64,000 bases of DNA from Mastigias papua (GCA_964019165.1 OZ025282.1:8263529-8327528); one strand, 5' to 3'. Counted from the stretch's first letter, positions 1-62,188 are shown. The notes: a model not told the origin generated them from the sequence alone. Translations and numbers: made by a program.

Positions 1-180
1 ACAACTGTTGGTTATGGTGATATGGTGCCAGTGACAGTGGCGGGAAAATTTGCTGGCGTCATGTGCATAATTATGGGATCTATCACGTTGTTCCATCTCT
101 TTCTGCCCGTTTATTTGACATATTTTTCCCTTTTTTATTCGTCTTCTAGACACATGAAAACAAGGAACGTCTTAATGTAA
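1..180 (+). CDS. Voltage-gated K+ channel, C-terminal exon (pore filter and S6), partial at 5' end
   Basis: Frame 1 is open from the window edge to a TAA at 178-180 (59 codons). It begins with TTVGYGDM, the potassium selectivity filter of Kv channels, followed by PVTVAGKFAGVMCIIMGS, which matches the pore-to-S6 segment of the Shaker/Kv1 class. A hydrophobic S6 follows (ITLFHLFLPVYLTYFSLFY) and then a short polar tail SSSRHMKTRNVLM. The product would be the C-terminal end of a plasma-membrane, voltage-gated K+ channel subunit; voltage sensor and T1 domain would lie left of the window. Two oddities: the usual PVP hinge of S6 is reduced to a single Pro (FLPV), and this part of S6 is one residue longer than Kv1. 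The cytoplasmic tail is very short. It could be a divergent subunit or a decaying copy, though the frame is intact. Transcription is convergent with the ALDH gene. Confidence 0.8.
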   Translation, partial: TTVGYGDMVPVTVAGKFAGVMCIIMGSITLFHLFLPVYLTYFSLFYSSSRHMKTRNVLM

Positions 181-2034
181 ACGGAAAGAAACCCTGCATT
201 TGCATTGCCATTGGTTATTACCATGTTACGGGTTTATCTCGTATTTTTTATATGAAAGTTCGAGTATATAGTATCATGTCGTTGAACTAACGTCCTTCCA
301 TAGTAAGTCTTAGTATCATTTCTCTATTAGAAAATAGCATACTTCTAATTTGCTGTGTATGTGACCACACCCATTAGATGTTGAGTAACGTCCTTTTTTG
401 GATACTGTACCTCCATTCTAGAAATAAAAACGGCAGGATGTAATCATTGGTATGTGTGAAGAAGTTCAACAGTTTTTATGACATTTTTCGACGAATATAG
501 CTTTCCAGATTTCGATGCATCGGGGGAGGGTGCTTATCATTCCCATGCGCCCCAGTGACTCTACCACTAGCTCCAGGTGGTTCAATTTGGTGCCTGTCAA
601 TTCCTGCTCCACAACATTAAGGACGGATCATTAATTACTTGTGGGGAGGGGATGGAAGACATTCTCGTATATTTGATGGAATTTTCATCTCCCCTTTCAG
701 ATTTATTTAAAAATTTTGGTCCCCACTCCAGGACATCAGAAGAAACCCCATACTCCTTCTTTTTAAATACTCTATATTTTTCACCCCCCTCCCTCTGAAT
801 GTACAGAAGTTTGATCCCAGCTCCTAGATGTCTTCCACCCCCTGCCCTGGAAGAATTAATGACCGGTCCCTTAATTTGAAAGCAACTTTTGTGCAGAGCT
901 CAGTATAGCTGTTTTACATTAGTTATGAGCTATTCGGACAATTTTGTAACTTGTATTCTAGTTAATATAGATATGCTGCTATAAATTGGAGGGGTACCGA
1001 AAATGCTTTTTCCTATTCGAGACTCACATTCTGGAACAAAGACGTTGCCACATTTGTAGGGTGCCCGAAGTAACGTATTCTTTCAATGTAATCTTCAGAG
1101 TGACAGGTTTGCTAAGTTTCTATGATCTACAATCTTGAGAAAGACTTTAATTGTGGCCCTGCTACACCCTGAGTCTGGCCCTATCGCCTTGCCATCCACC
1201 CTGTATTTATGACCCTAGACCCTCCCAACTCAAGGAGTGCATCCCAAGTGGATTGTCTAGGGCCAGTGTGAATTTGTAGACTATGACGGATATTTTTCAG
1301 CCTGGACTATACCTACGATATAAAACGACCTGTTTGTATCACCGTGATGTGAGACAAAAGTGACTGAGTGAATCTCCGGCGCGGCCTTTACACGGAATCC
1401 ACTTTGAACCTAGGGTTCTGATAAAGAGACTTGATATACAGAGAATATCCACAGAGTGTTCAAGTCATCGACTTGATAAAAGAACCATGGTCTTTGACCA
1501 TATTCATGATGTAGCATCATGGATCGTATATTCCAAGTGCACAACTGTGTATTTTGTTCAATGAACACTTGTCTTTAACGGCATCTCCTGTTGCTTATTT
1601 AGATTTAATTTGTCTTTTAAAAGGTATGCATTGAACTATGTAGCTAGATACTTTGCGCAAAATCTGCCTTGCATGATTTCAGAGTAAGGTAGAACGGGGT
1701 AGTATGGGCCACTCTTTGGGGCTTTTAAAAAAGAACACCTATTATATCAGAGATAGGGTATGCATTCTTTCAACAAGTCATATCAGCAGAGCAGATGGTA
1801 ATTTTAAAGCTTATTTAGAAGATATTGATCCAATGGATTATACTGTCTTTCCAGGAAGACTCTTCAAACCATGCTGAAAATTCACCAGTTTAGAGAAATT
1901 GACTGGGTAATTTGGGTCGCTTGCTTCAACCATTAATAAAAGCTTTCTATTTGCATAAAAATAGTTGACTGATTTGAATTGCTCAGCAAAATGGTTCAAT
2001 ATAAAACACATGGCTACTTTCCATCCTTTATGTA
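181..2034. other. Intergenic DNA, no gene recognised
   Basis: Region downstream of the potassium channel stop. The open frames here are short, lack recognisable motifs and have no convincing splice context. Presumably 3' UTR of the channel gene followed by intergenic DNA. No RNA gene was seen. Confidence 0.5.
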
Positions 2035-2265
2035 CCTACAGGTTTTTTATAGGAAATTTCTTTGGTCCAGTATTTAAGATTTCTTAGCTTTTTCGGGATG
2101 TCAGCACTCTAACTTTCTTGAAGACTTTCTTAGCATTAACATTGGAGCTGTAGCGTCTCGCTTCAAAACGCCTCAAAATCCCGCACTGAACTTTCTTAAC
2201 TTTTTTGGGCAATCGACTTCTGCTTTCGTATAGACGACATTCTCATAAGAAACCGTACAGGCTGA
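2035..2265 (+). repeat. Degenerate copy of the 0.33-kb inverted-repeat element
   Basis: Shares scattered blocks, in order, with the copies at 2904-3229 and (reverse complement) 54164-54489: a block with TTTCTTAGCTTTTTC followed by CTTGAAGACTTTCTTAGCA near 2087-2135, and a block with CACTGAACTTTCTTAAC followed by CAATCGA near 2184-2216. The middle is diverged or deleted and the ends are indistinct. Confidence 0.5.
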
Positions 2266-2903
2266 TTTCAACATGAATCTGATGTGTGGGATCACCTTTA
2301 GAATTAGCTATCACCCAAAACTTTTGTTAGCATTCGTCAAATTTTAAGGATTCGAGTGTTTTATTCACCCCTTCAATGCACTGTTCCCTTTTGGAAAGCT
2401 GAACAGTCTGGCTCCACTGTGGGTTGATTCGCACCTGCAGGAGTTGACTTGAGCAATAGTATTTTGGTACTGTTCATAGAATAAGTGGTGTAAAGTGTAT
2501 ACACATTGTGTGAATAGGTTTGTATTTACGGATGGATTTTACGGGAAGTTAAGCAGATGCCAATGGAATTATACATGATTTTCACTAACAGAAATATCCC
2601 AGTATATTGTGCTCAAATGTTATTAGAGATGAAAGCAAATACATTTTACAATGGCCAAATAAATTATTCAGAAACTGTCTAGCAACCTTCATTAGTGGCT
2701 GAGACATACTGCTTTGTTTAAGGTGGCGGAATATTATACAGTCTTTATAAACAACACGTAAATCTGAATAGATGTGATGAATCATTGCGCTGTTTTTGTC
2801 TGTCCAATGGAATATCATAACATCAACTCTTACAACGTTTGAAGAAAACATGAATGACAAACCAAGTGCTGCTAATGATTGGAGTTACATAAAATCAATT
2901 GCA

Positions 2904-3229
2904 GTACACGTTTTGTTTATAAGAATTTTTCTTTCTTCCAGTACTGAAAATTCTTCAATTTCTTCATGTTTTTAGCACTGAAATATTCTTAAGACTTTCT
3001 TAGCAAGAATAGCTCAGTATGCATAACACTACAGTGTCACAGTATGATACACTGCAAGAAATCTTTACAACTTAAGTAAAAGCGATGACTATCTTGCATG
3101 AAAATTTGAGATCTAAAAGTATTTGACTGATCAACTTTCCTGGGTCTTAAGAAACCAGTATTGAACTTTCTTAGGTTTCTGAACAGTCGAGTACTACTTT
3201 TTAGAAACTACTTTCATATAAAAACATGT
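2904..3229 (+). mobile_element. MITE-like element, about 326 bp
   Basis: Aligns over its whole length with the reverse complement of 54164-54489. Shared blocks include CTTAAGACTTTCTTAGCAAG (about 2990-3010) and AAGTAAAAGCGATGA (about 3074-3088). Starts ACACGTTTTGTTTATAAG and ends in AAAACATGT, so the ends are imperfect inverted repeats. No coding capacity. The length agrees with the 54-kb copy to within a base or two, which supports the boundaries. Superfamily not determined. Confidence 0.6.
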
Positions 3230-3271
3230 CTGCAAATCGATGCCATCAAAAGCATTCAACTTTCAACTAGA

Positions 3272-3325
3272 GAGTGACCTTCGATCTTCGACCCAATGAC
3301 CTTCGACCCAGTCACCTTCGACTCT
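3272..3325. repeat. Short direct repeat of GACCTTCGAYCC-type motif
   Basis: Three closely spaced versions of GTGACCTTCGATC / ATGACCTTCGACC / GTCACCTTCGACT occur between 3274 and 3323. This looks like slippage-derived minisatellite sequence with no coding role. Confidence 0.5.
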
Positions 3326-3329
3326 AAAG

Positions 3330-5135
3330 CGCTGCACTTGTTTGGTGAGTTAAGAATCAGAGTTGCGTGGGATACCCCTTACCAAGTGATATTGAGGAAT
3401 GCACCACCCAAAGCAAATGTATAAAAATAGACTTTACTTGGCAAGAGTATCAAGTGGAAGCGGTATTATTCAAGGTGAAGTCACTTACAAGGCCAACATC
3501 ATAAGCCTCGAAGCATGCATCAGTAGCAATATGGAGTGGCTGCTGGACGCTATTTGAGATTATGTCATCGCTCAAAATGAAGAAAATAACTACAGCACGA
3601 GGCTGCAACACTTTAGAAAGAACTCAAATATACCAGGCTTTGTCAAATAAAACTGCCATACTAGTCTGTTGCCCTCAGCTTTGGTACTTTCTCCACTTTT
3701 CGTTTGACGATTTAAAGATGGTACACCCACAACTAAGGACATCTGACAAACCATCAAAACGTGCTGTTCTCTTTGATTTTCCCGACCACACTGCAGCTAT
3801 CCCTCAGGTAACTAATTTTTGCCTTTGATAGGATTTGTAGAATGGTATTGTTTTGCCATCGTGAACTCTGTGAAAATATCTTAAATGATCCAATTCATTA
3901 GCCCATCTTTATAGGATTATGTAATTTGATGACCCAACATTCTCCTCCCCCCAAGTTTTGAATCCCTTCCGACCTAGTCTGCTCTATACTCCAGAAGGAA
4001 TGATGGTCAAATAGGACAAAACAAAACTTTACAGTTTCAATATTAACAGAAGATTGCAATTCTTTTACATTTCATAAGGCATTCTCTAATTTTCCAAGAT
4101 CACAAAGTGTTGCCAAGACTTCTCTAGAATACGCCTGAACCTGTCTCATCTTACTATAGTTAAGAGTTACAGCAGCCGTACATTTTCTTCATTCTAGCCT
4201 CATATACGTGTTGTTTCGGCATCGAAAGGAGAAATATTTATAGGGCAGAACGATGAATATTCCAATCGACTTCAGATTTTCCATTTTTAATGACGAATGG
4301 GAAACTGATTATTCCGTATGCACGAAGTTTCATAGATTCTGTATCCTAACAAACTCTTCCGCAATTGCATTTATCCACAAAACAGCGAGTCTATCCAGGT
4401 GTAATTTACTTAGCTATGTTATCGCCTTGTAGAAATGGAAATAGCTAACATGTAGCTGAGGTTGGATCACCCAGGCAAAGAGCGATTTGCATGGAAAGAT
4501 CCGAACAGTGATAGAAAGGATCGATAATATGGTTGATAAAGACACACGTTTCCTGATTCCCAAAGTACAGGGATAGCACTCTAATTACCAGGTAAGTCAC
4601 TGTCAACTTTTATCTTTAAAATGCTTGCGTTGCAGAAGAGCAGATGTGAATGCCATTGAGCTTTGCATTAAATACTACTGGTTGGTTGGCAGACTTCCTT
4701 GTGCAAATTCAAAGGGTCGAAAGTAATGCAATTTCTAGTCTGCATTACTGCCAACTATCCCCTTGAAATTTTCTAGTTGATTTGATCACAGCAAATCTGA
4801 ATGTCGCTGACTATGTTGGTCAATCGATTCAGTGCACTTTTTTGCTTAGTATATTAACTTTAAATATGTATTTGCTAAGTTTCGAATAGAAATGACATTC
4901 TCATGAAATGGAAAATACTAGCTGGAGGAACTTTGCTAGTATAATAGATTTAAGGTTTGTTTAACTTCCACAACAATTAAAGTCATTTACATAATGGACC
5001 GCAACCAGAGACTTAGGAGGATACCATTATGGGCCAGTGGCTGCAACTGCTGAAAAGTGTCCTCAGATTGGTAAAACATGCACTTTTCTTGGAGTGAAAA
5101 CTATGAGGCGGTGAGGAACCGAACTGACCATCCTA
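3330..5135. other. Intergenic DNA, no gene recognised
   Basis: An 88-codon open frame at 3562-3828 (+) has no recognisable domain and no support beyond length. I searched the minus strand here for the missing last ALDH exon (V-T-x-K-x-P-Q-K-N-S type) and found no convincing match. Confidence 0.4.
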
Positions 5136-5222
5136 TATCAGTATGCTGACGGCTCAGGATAACTGTCCTCTTTAACACGTACTCCCCCAAAGTACGGAAT
5201 CGTATATGGGACTAGCCTTTGC
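5136..5222. repeat. Dispersed repeat shared with 60460-60540 (inverted)
   Basis: Contains GGCTCAGGATAACTGTCCTC followed by ACTCCC, AAAGTACGGAATCG, TATATGG and GCCTTTG. The reverse complement of 60460-60540 has the same blocks in the same order with scattered substitutions. This indicates an old interspersed repeat present at least twice in the window in opposite orientation. Confidence 0.6.
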
Positions 5223-7204
5223 TTCTACCTTTTAAAACTAAGAGCCAAGTCCTAACAAAATCATAGAGTGGTCTTCTTCAGTTTCTTTTTGAAACAAATC
5301 AAATTTTATTATACTCTATATTACTCTGTTTGGACCTTCCCTCCCCTTTCCCTATTATCAGTAAACAACTTGGTGTAACACACCATTTGGTACTCTATAG
5401 TGTGGCTGACAAAGTTACGATATGGTGTCAGTATCATTCAACTCGTGTTCCCCTCCACCTTGCAAATGCTTCCTACATTTCTAAGAGCAACTAAGCTTAT
5501 GTAGCGTATGAAAGTTCTCGTGGTTTCGAGCTGAACAAAGGTGTATTTCTTTTCATAAAGTCACTAAACCAGAGTATTCTCCTATTCAAAGCCCTAGATT
5601 GTATATCTGCTATTCAGTGCTTCCACTTTCCAAAAACAAGGTTTCCTTGTGTCTCTCTTTCTTTTTGTTGAAACGTCATTCCTTATAAGTGTAGATTTCC
5701 TTCTTTATTGGGAAAAAAAACAGCCAATGGCCAAAAACTTTTCTATTTCAGAGAAGAGAAGCTCTGCAAAAGTCTCTTAGCTGAGTTACAGGAGATGCTC
5801 TAAAGTCAAAAAAGTTGACTTAATTTAAAAACTTTTTCTTGCTCTTTTAATTGTTGATGTTTGTAAATTTGCCTTCAAGATCATAGACTTTTCTATTATA
5901 TGTTTTTTGCTTTCAAATTCAAACAATTTAGATTCAGAGCATTTTGTTCCATATAAAATAATTTCAAGAATTTTTCCCCATTGAAGTGGTGGAATCTTGA
6001 CGGTATTTCAGTTTGCTATCCTTCCAATTTAATTCCTTCTTATTTCTTCATAAACATTCCAATCCCCCTCAGATAGAAAAATTTCCTTCCAAGTGGAAGC
6101 GCAGCTTCCATAGCTTACAAAGTTCTGTCTAACGATTCTGTAACTACTTGTCCCTACGTATAGTATATTTTATGAAACCAGGGACTGAATGAGGTAAAAA
6201 GGTAAACTTTCCCATGGCTTGCCCTAGATTTTGGATCATGGATGGAAGTATAGTATAGTTCTCCACTTGACAGCCTGTTCTATTGGAAGTAACTCTTATG
6301 GAAAGTTGTGCCAGGTCGTACAGTGCTTACGGAAAGTTATACAAAGGGAGATAGGGTAGTCATTCCTGTGCATTGGTATGTTTCTGTGTTTGTGGCGACT
6401 TTAGCTTGTATTGAAAATTGTCAATCATCTTTGCTCTAGTGCAGATACAAATTATGATAAACGATTGTACTTTTGTATGTTTCAGTGAGTATGGAACCAG
6501 GTACGAATTACAGTACATACCGATTAAACTCCGGAAGATTACTACAAATAGATACCCAGCCCTGTCAAATCATTGTAATGTTATATAGTGAGTATTAAAT
6601 AGAGTTGAAGAAATTGATACCATGTAGATATAGTTAGATAATGATAATGTTTGCTTCAAAAGTCATGTTCTCAGCCTTTCTTCAAGAGTTCTTCTGATCG
6701 ACCTTGATAATAACCTAAGACAAGCAATTAAAGCCGTCATTATGTGAAGGATTCAATATATAATCAGGTTTTCAGACTGGTAGTTGGCTTGGTCATTACG
6801 TTTAGAAGGCTTAGGGCTATCTGTCATTCGTTGCTTCAAGAAACAAGGTGGATACCTATGGTAATCTCCTGGATGCTAAGATGGGTCAGAAAGGACCGAC
6901 AGCCCCGGACCACAAACCAAATAGGGACCCCCAAAGTTATGAAATGAGCTGTCGGTGGTTGCAACACACAAGAAGGTAATCTGATGGATGGGAAACAAGA
7001 ATTGTGTTACCAAATTGAGCACAATACGTTTAGCAATACCATTAGCCCAAAGACAACATAAGAAAATCTTTGGAGGTATCACGATACTGCTCTTAAGTAC
7101 GCTTCAAAAGGATTTACTCTTTGAAATGATTCTAACTTTGATTTTTATACTGTTCTCGCTCGCTTAACTCATTTCTTGCATAAATAAATGCGAAATTAAA
7201 TTAC
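5223..7204. other. Intergenic / presumed 3' region of the ALDH gene
   Basis: No convincing exon. The final coding exon and 3' UTR of the ALDH gene should lie here or further left on the minus strand. Two weak candidates (near 5960-6035 and 3267-3278) are listed among the rejected items. Confidence 0.4.
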
Positions 7205-57298
<50,094 letters not shown>

Positions 57299-59384
57299 AT
57301 CGCTACCTTGAACTTCTAAATCAAGGACAATACATATTAATAGCGGTTATTATTCAACGAAAGAGCCAACATTGTAAATATTCAATGAATGTCAATTGAT
57401 CAAGTAACAAAGGAAATGCTATCGTTTGTATATATGTAAAGGGCTATCTTCTCTAACATCAAGCACTCATTTGATACCCAGGTGAATGATTGGCAAGTCT
57501 CTCATGGATATCATCAGAAAATCGTTTCTAGGCTAATTACAGTGGGTCTTCGCCCATTCCGCTCAGAACGTGTATAAAGCTCCTTTTTTGGTCCACCAAA
57601 TAGTAGTGTAGTGATAAATTTGTAAACAGAGTATCGTGTTTGCTCGAAAGAGCGATCCCCCTCGAATAAGCGCCTCCACTAAGAAATATATTTAATGAGC
57701 TCCCCTTCTAATTGCAATGAGTTTGAGCCATCTCTATTGCTATACAAAAGTTCCCCCTGTTGCTCCTTCGTGACATGCTGTTCTATGCTTGGTGCACTTG
57801 CTTTGTTATATTATTTTCATGCCATTACCCTGCAGTGCAAATGCCTCTTGTTATCACTCTGTTCGTTTTGTATAATGTATGCTAACTATAGTCTCATTTG
57901 TCGTTGAAAAGTTGCTATTGCAAGTCTCTACGGTCATAGCCATTCAGTGTAAAGCAGTTTATTTAATCTACAGTCGTGCTGAATGAAGTCATTGAATGCT
58001 GTCACTTATATGTATATAATTTATTTGCTGATTTTTGAATAAGTTTCCCCCTCTTGAGGATTGACTTAAAAGCTCCCACGGTGCTCTTTCAAGGAAGTAA
58101 GGTAATGCAGTTCATTCTCGATATATGATCGATATCGTGATGAAATGTACTTGAAACAATCTAAGTTTGCAAAACTTGAGTAAAGTAAGAAAATCCAGGC
58201 CAAATGTCAAAGAGCTCCTTGGAAACAAATGGGGCTATACCCCCAAAAGGTCCTACAAATTTATCGCGGGTACTGGACTCTCCGAGCTCCTAGGATTGCT
58301 ACCCTGTTGCCAAAACATAACTCCCTAATCTATCTAAGTACAGATGGACAAGGATCTCAAGCCAAAGTCCACATACGTATATAACCAACGCCACCCCGTC
58401 ATCACAACAAATAATAATTATAATAATAACGTAATAAGTACTTTATTTAAAGTTGATTGGTGGGTCTAGCAATGAGCTTAATTAGATATATAAAATATAT
58501 ATAAGTATAAATATATGTAAATATAAATAAAACTAATTATTGCTACATAAAGCCTAAGTTTGGAGCGAAAATTTTGCATAATCTACAGCTGCGATCAAAA
58601 GTCTTAACTGATTTAAGTGCTTTCTTGCAAATCTCTAGTGGTTGGTACTCGTTAGTTCCCATTGGCAGTATGGTGTGTATGCCATTCATCACATTAGATG
58701 GACAATACACTCAACACAATCACAAACTTATGGAATACCCTAACAGTAACTAAATGGACACACTTTCGTTACATAACTCATAGGAAGCGAGGTAAGGACT
58801 AGCGCGTGCAGTTCAACGTCGCATTAAATCAGCTATTGCTACTTCGGCCTAAAACAACATACTATTGAACCCATGCCAGAAGATGTAAACGCACAGTTTA
58901 ATAAGAACGAATGAAAAATCATAGCTGATATGTTGGCAGCTGTTACCTGGCATCTTCAGCGTTCACGGCACCAATGTCAGTAACTCAATCGAGGATCCTC
59001 TGTTTACCTTTTCCAAGATGTATCTGCTCAACATACCGTAGCAATTTTCAATTGTATAAAACCACATGGAATATTACTACAAAATAATAGGCGTTGATTG
59101 AGTTCCTATGAATAGCACGAAGCCTATTTGTGGGTTGCGTTTCTTTGACCAGATACCCCTGCGGTGGGCAATTATTTATCATAGGGCCACATTATAAAGA
59201 AACCAAGAATATGGTAGGGAGCGAACTGGCTGAATCATTTCTATGTAATGTTAATTCTATCTTTTTAGTAAGTGGATCAAAGGTGATTGCAGAAAAACAG
59301 TGCAGCTATGGTCCGTGCATGAGATGATAATACAAACAGGGGCGGTGTCAGCCACTGCAGACTGGGGAAATATTTATGGATCAC
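57299..59384. other. Region upstream of the ALDH start, no gene recognised
   Basis: Presumed promoter and 5' UTR of the ALDH gene nearest 57.3 kb, then intergenic DNA. GAATAAG followed by C-rich stretches recurs near 57663 and 58039 and may mark old repeats. 58484-58530 is an ATAT-rich tract. No defensible promoter element can be named. Confidence 0.4.
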
Positions 59385-59524
59385 CAGTGGCGGTTTTAGG
59401 GATCGCGGGGCCCGGGGCCAAATCATCTGCGGGGCCCTTGTTTGACAGTCTCTTCGATTTTTTCTTAGACGCGGGGCCCCTTTTGGGTTACGGCCCCTCT
59501 GGCACCCCCCTAAAACCGCCACAG
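59385..59524. mobile_element. hAT-type MITE, 140 bp, with 8-bp target-site duplication
   Basis: Left end CAGTGGCGGTTTTAGGG and right end CCCTAAAACCGCCACAG are inverted repeats over 17 bp with one mismatch. The identical octamer TGGATCAC flanks both sides (59377-59384 and 59525-59532). An 8-bp duplication with CAGTG-type ends is characteristic of the hAT superfamily. The interior is GC-rich (GCGGGGCCC blocks), unlike the surroundings, and non-coding, so it depended on a transposase from elsewhere. Confidence 0.85.
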
Positions 59525-60061
59525 TGGATCACGCCCCTTCGTGCTATAAAATTTGCGACTAATGGGGAACAAGCAGCTATGTAGACGGTAATGAATTAAT
59601 CATGAATATAATCATGAATTATACCTTGCTAGAAGTCTCCCAGAGACGTAAGCCTTTTCCATTTGAATTGTGACGAATTAAAAAAGTTATATTGGCGAAA
59701 ACAGGGGGGCTATGTCCCCTCAGTCCCCCCGTAGCGTCGCATCTGAGTACAAAATATGTATCTTGTAACTTCCAGTCAACCTTTCGCGAGCCCGTCCGAG
59801 TTAGCCAAAGGATAGTATTTGGCCCACAGGCAGTGCTTCCACTTTCCAAACGCGGGATTTTTCTCTCTGTTTGCTGAAGTTTCTTTTCCTGAAAGTAGGC
59901 CTGTCCTTGCTTTTCCCCTCCATGCATACTCGGGGGAAATCGCTTGAAACAAGTAAAATTCAGCTGACAGCTACGGTGTTTCTATTAACAGAACCTTGCT
60001 AACCATTTTTTTTTTATATGCAATATGCTATATTACTGCTAGACAACAACTACTTCATATG

Positions 60062-60118
60062 GTGTCATCCATAGAGGGAAAAGACACAAGGTCATCGAGT
60101 TCCCTCTATAAATGACAC
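60062..60118. repeat. 57-nt hairpin element, copy 2
   Basis: Arms GTGTCATCCATAGAGGGAA (60062-60080) and TTCCCTCTATAAATGACAC (60100-60118) pair at 17 of 19 positions. The loop contains ACACAAGGTCATCG, nearly the same as at 10404-10464, while the stem bases differ but keep their pairing. Confidence 0.75.
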
Positions 60119-60459
60119 TTACAATATATTAAGCTACTTTGTCACTCTAACGAACAAAGAGACATAGAACAAAACAAAAAGAAAAGAAGAATACAATAAC
60201 TAAGAAACAAAAGCGAAAATCTGCTAACTATCAGCAGTGGCATTAGATTTTTCCTGTTATAATCTGTTTGTGTCAAAGTGGACAAGTGTCGTAAGGTAAC
60301 GATATTGATATTTTGTCATATTTCTAGTTTCGTTTTATCCCCTTCCAATTATCATTTCCTTCTAGATTCCTCATGTGCATTGAAACTACCTTCTGGTAAA
60401 GAAACTTCAGTTTAAGTGGAAGAACTGCCATCGATAACTGTTGGGACCAATGAAAAGAC

Positions 60460-60540
60460 AAAGGTTAATACCATATGCGATCCCGTACGTTGGGGAGTGC
60501 CTGTTTGTGAGGACAGTTATCCTGAGCTATCGGCATAGCG
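60460..60540. repeat. Dispersed repeat shared with 5136-5222 (inverted)
   Basis: Contains CCATATGCGATCCCGTACGT, GGGAGT and GAGGACAGTTATCCTGAGCT; the reverse complement aligns with the 5.1-kb copy. The surrounding 60.4-60.9 kb is probably part of a longer degenerate element. Confidence 0.6.
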
Positions 60541-61420
60541 AGGTAGAGTAGGCAATTCCTTCCCTAATTGCCTCTGACTCCCCAGTGTTGCCACAGAGTA
60601 CCACTTTGCTGCTGAGTGGACAGTGAACGAACATCACAACTAAGATCCGATTACCTGGTCATTTTTTAAGGCCTCTCTTGTGCAGGGCGGCTAAGTGCAA
60701 GGTCTGCTAGTATCCACACCAAGTTTGTACCTGGTCATGGGTTGACCAAACCTTTGGTAAACATAGGACTCAATACTAAAACCTAGACCCTATTGGCTCA
60801 TCTATACCTGCTAAGGCGACACATTACCAACCCAGATGCGATTAAACTCAACATACTACGCTAAAGGACTCTTCGCATACCCCAGGTGCTTCACTCAATC
60901 CATATAGGTTGCATAAATATACCTACAATGATTCACATTCTGATCTTGATATTCAAGATAATGTGTGTATGGAATGCGAACTAGAGAGGTATGAAGCTGC
61001 TTGACAGAGAAATGATTGTGTTGCTACACATGACCGGTAATTCTTCTTTCTATAACCACGAACAGTTACAAAGGATTGCCAGCCAAAGGACTCTCTCTAG
61101 AGCTGGGGTTAGTAACGTTAGCTGCTACATCCTAAAATCAACAAACTCAACTAGTTAACCATTACCCACATAATACCACCAAATGCACTCAGTTGCTCCC
61201 AGCAACGTATTTCTTTTCCGCTTTGAAATCACAAACATGAACCTTTGTCACGGCCTAAATAATGCTGAATGGTGGCAGAAAACAACATGAATACCCATGG
61301 CGAAGGTGAATGTATCGTGGCAACACCGACCATATCGCCTACGCTATTCTGAACAATATCCTGCACAGACCATCACATTATTAATATTATTATTATTATA
61401 AATATCGCCCCCTTATTTTA

Positions 61421-61654
61421 GCCCTCCAGGAAAAGTTTTATGATGTTAAATTTATTAATCTCTCTATGAGTGCTCTTGGTATACTTGGTAGATCCTCTGA
61501 CTCCTTTTCATCGATGCTGAAAGATTTGCACTTTGACACTACTCGTCAACAGCAGATCATTATGAAAGCTTCCAACATTGCCATAAGATGCACCTATTTC
61601 ATTTTCTGTAGACGAAACAAATCTTGGCCAGGTCCGGAGCTACATGACTTTTAA
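61421..61654 (+). pseudogene. C-terminal fragment of a retroelement-type protein
   Basis: An open frame reading ALQEKFYDVKFINLSMSALG, then MLKDLHFDTTRQQQII, and ending IAIRCTYFIFCRRNKSWPGP-ELHDF before TAA. The combination FINLS.S.LG...RxTYxIFCxRNKxW is one I recall from tails of repetitive, reverse-transcriptase-related proteins in cnidarian genomes. No upstream reverse transcriptase domain is present, so this is a truncated 3' remnant. The family assignment is from memory and tentative. Confidence 0.4.
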
Positions 61655-61966
61655 TTGCTAATTTGTATGTTTGCTGCTTCTAATTTCATTGCTAATATTT
61701 CTTTTAGTCTCCTTACATTATAACATTTGATTAAATATTATTTTTGTATAGCAGACAAGCCAGTTATACACTACCTAACAGTAGAGAGGTGTATGATTGT
61801 ATGTAACTGTAATGTTATTGTCATGATATTCTGAAGTTTCAAAAAACAAAAAAATTATTAACTCTTTAATTTAAAGTTGGCTGTTTATAGTAGCTACTAT
61901 AGCTAATTTAGGCCAACTATTTACAAGATAAAAAAGTAAAAGGAAGAAGAAAAAAAAATATGAAAA

Positions 61967-62188
61967 TTATAAATACCCTAATCCATAAATAAAAGTCTTG
62001 CAGATCCTACAGTTGCAATGTCTGCTTTTCTCTGATTTCAGATATTTTCTAAAAACTGTCAAAGAGCTGGAAGCTTTTAATTCTACTGGCAATTTTGCCC
62101 ACGCTCTTTGACCCATGGAACCACATTGGAATCCCATCAAAAACCATTCCAGATTGATGCCAGTTTCTAAGAAATAGATCTGGAACAC
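61967..62188 (-). pseudogene. 3' remnant of a non-LTR (LINE, jockey/CR1-like) retrotransposon ORF2
   Basis: The minus-strand frame reads ...GSMGQRAWAKLPVELKASSS then LTVFRKYLKSEK. This fits the common end of LINE reverse transcriptase proteins (G..xWNxLPxELxxxxSLxxFKxxLK), with Ala for the usual Asn after Trp. No polymerase core is present and no upstream frame is open for long, so it is a 5'-truncated dead copy. Confidence 0.5.

Noticed and set aside
3267..3278. Candidate last ALDH exon reading V-T-L-stop after an AAG acceptor.
   Set aside because: Three residues are too few to identify, the acceptor lacks a pyrimidine tract and lies in a small direct repeat, and it lacks the K-x-P-Q-K-N-S tail of the family.
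5960..6035. Candidate last ALDH exon on the minus strand: one frame contains TVKIP, another ends MGKNS-stop.
   Set aside because: The TVKIP frame has an in-frame TGA just upstream with no AG acceptor between. The KNS frame lacks the V-T-x-K-x-P part and a pyrimidine tract. The two signals are in different frames, so chance is likelier.
58925..58960. Candidate last exon of the upstream ALDH paralogue (acceptor GATGCCAG, then V-T-A-A-N-I).
   Set aside because: The reading continues for about 35 residues without resemblance to the family C-terminus.
59300..59584. 94-codon open frame crossing the hAT MITE.
   Set aside because: Half of it is the MITE itself; no domain, and the frame exists only because of the insertion.
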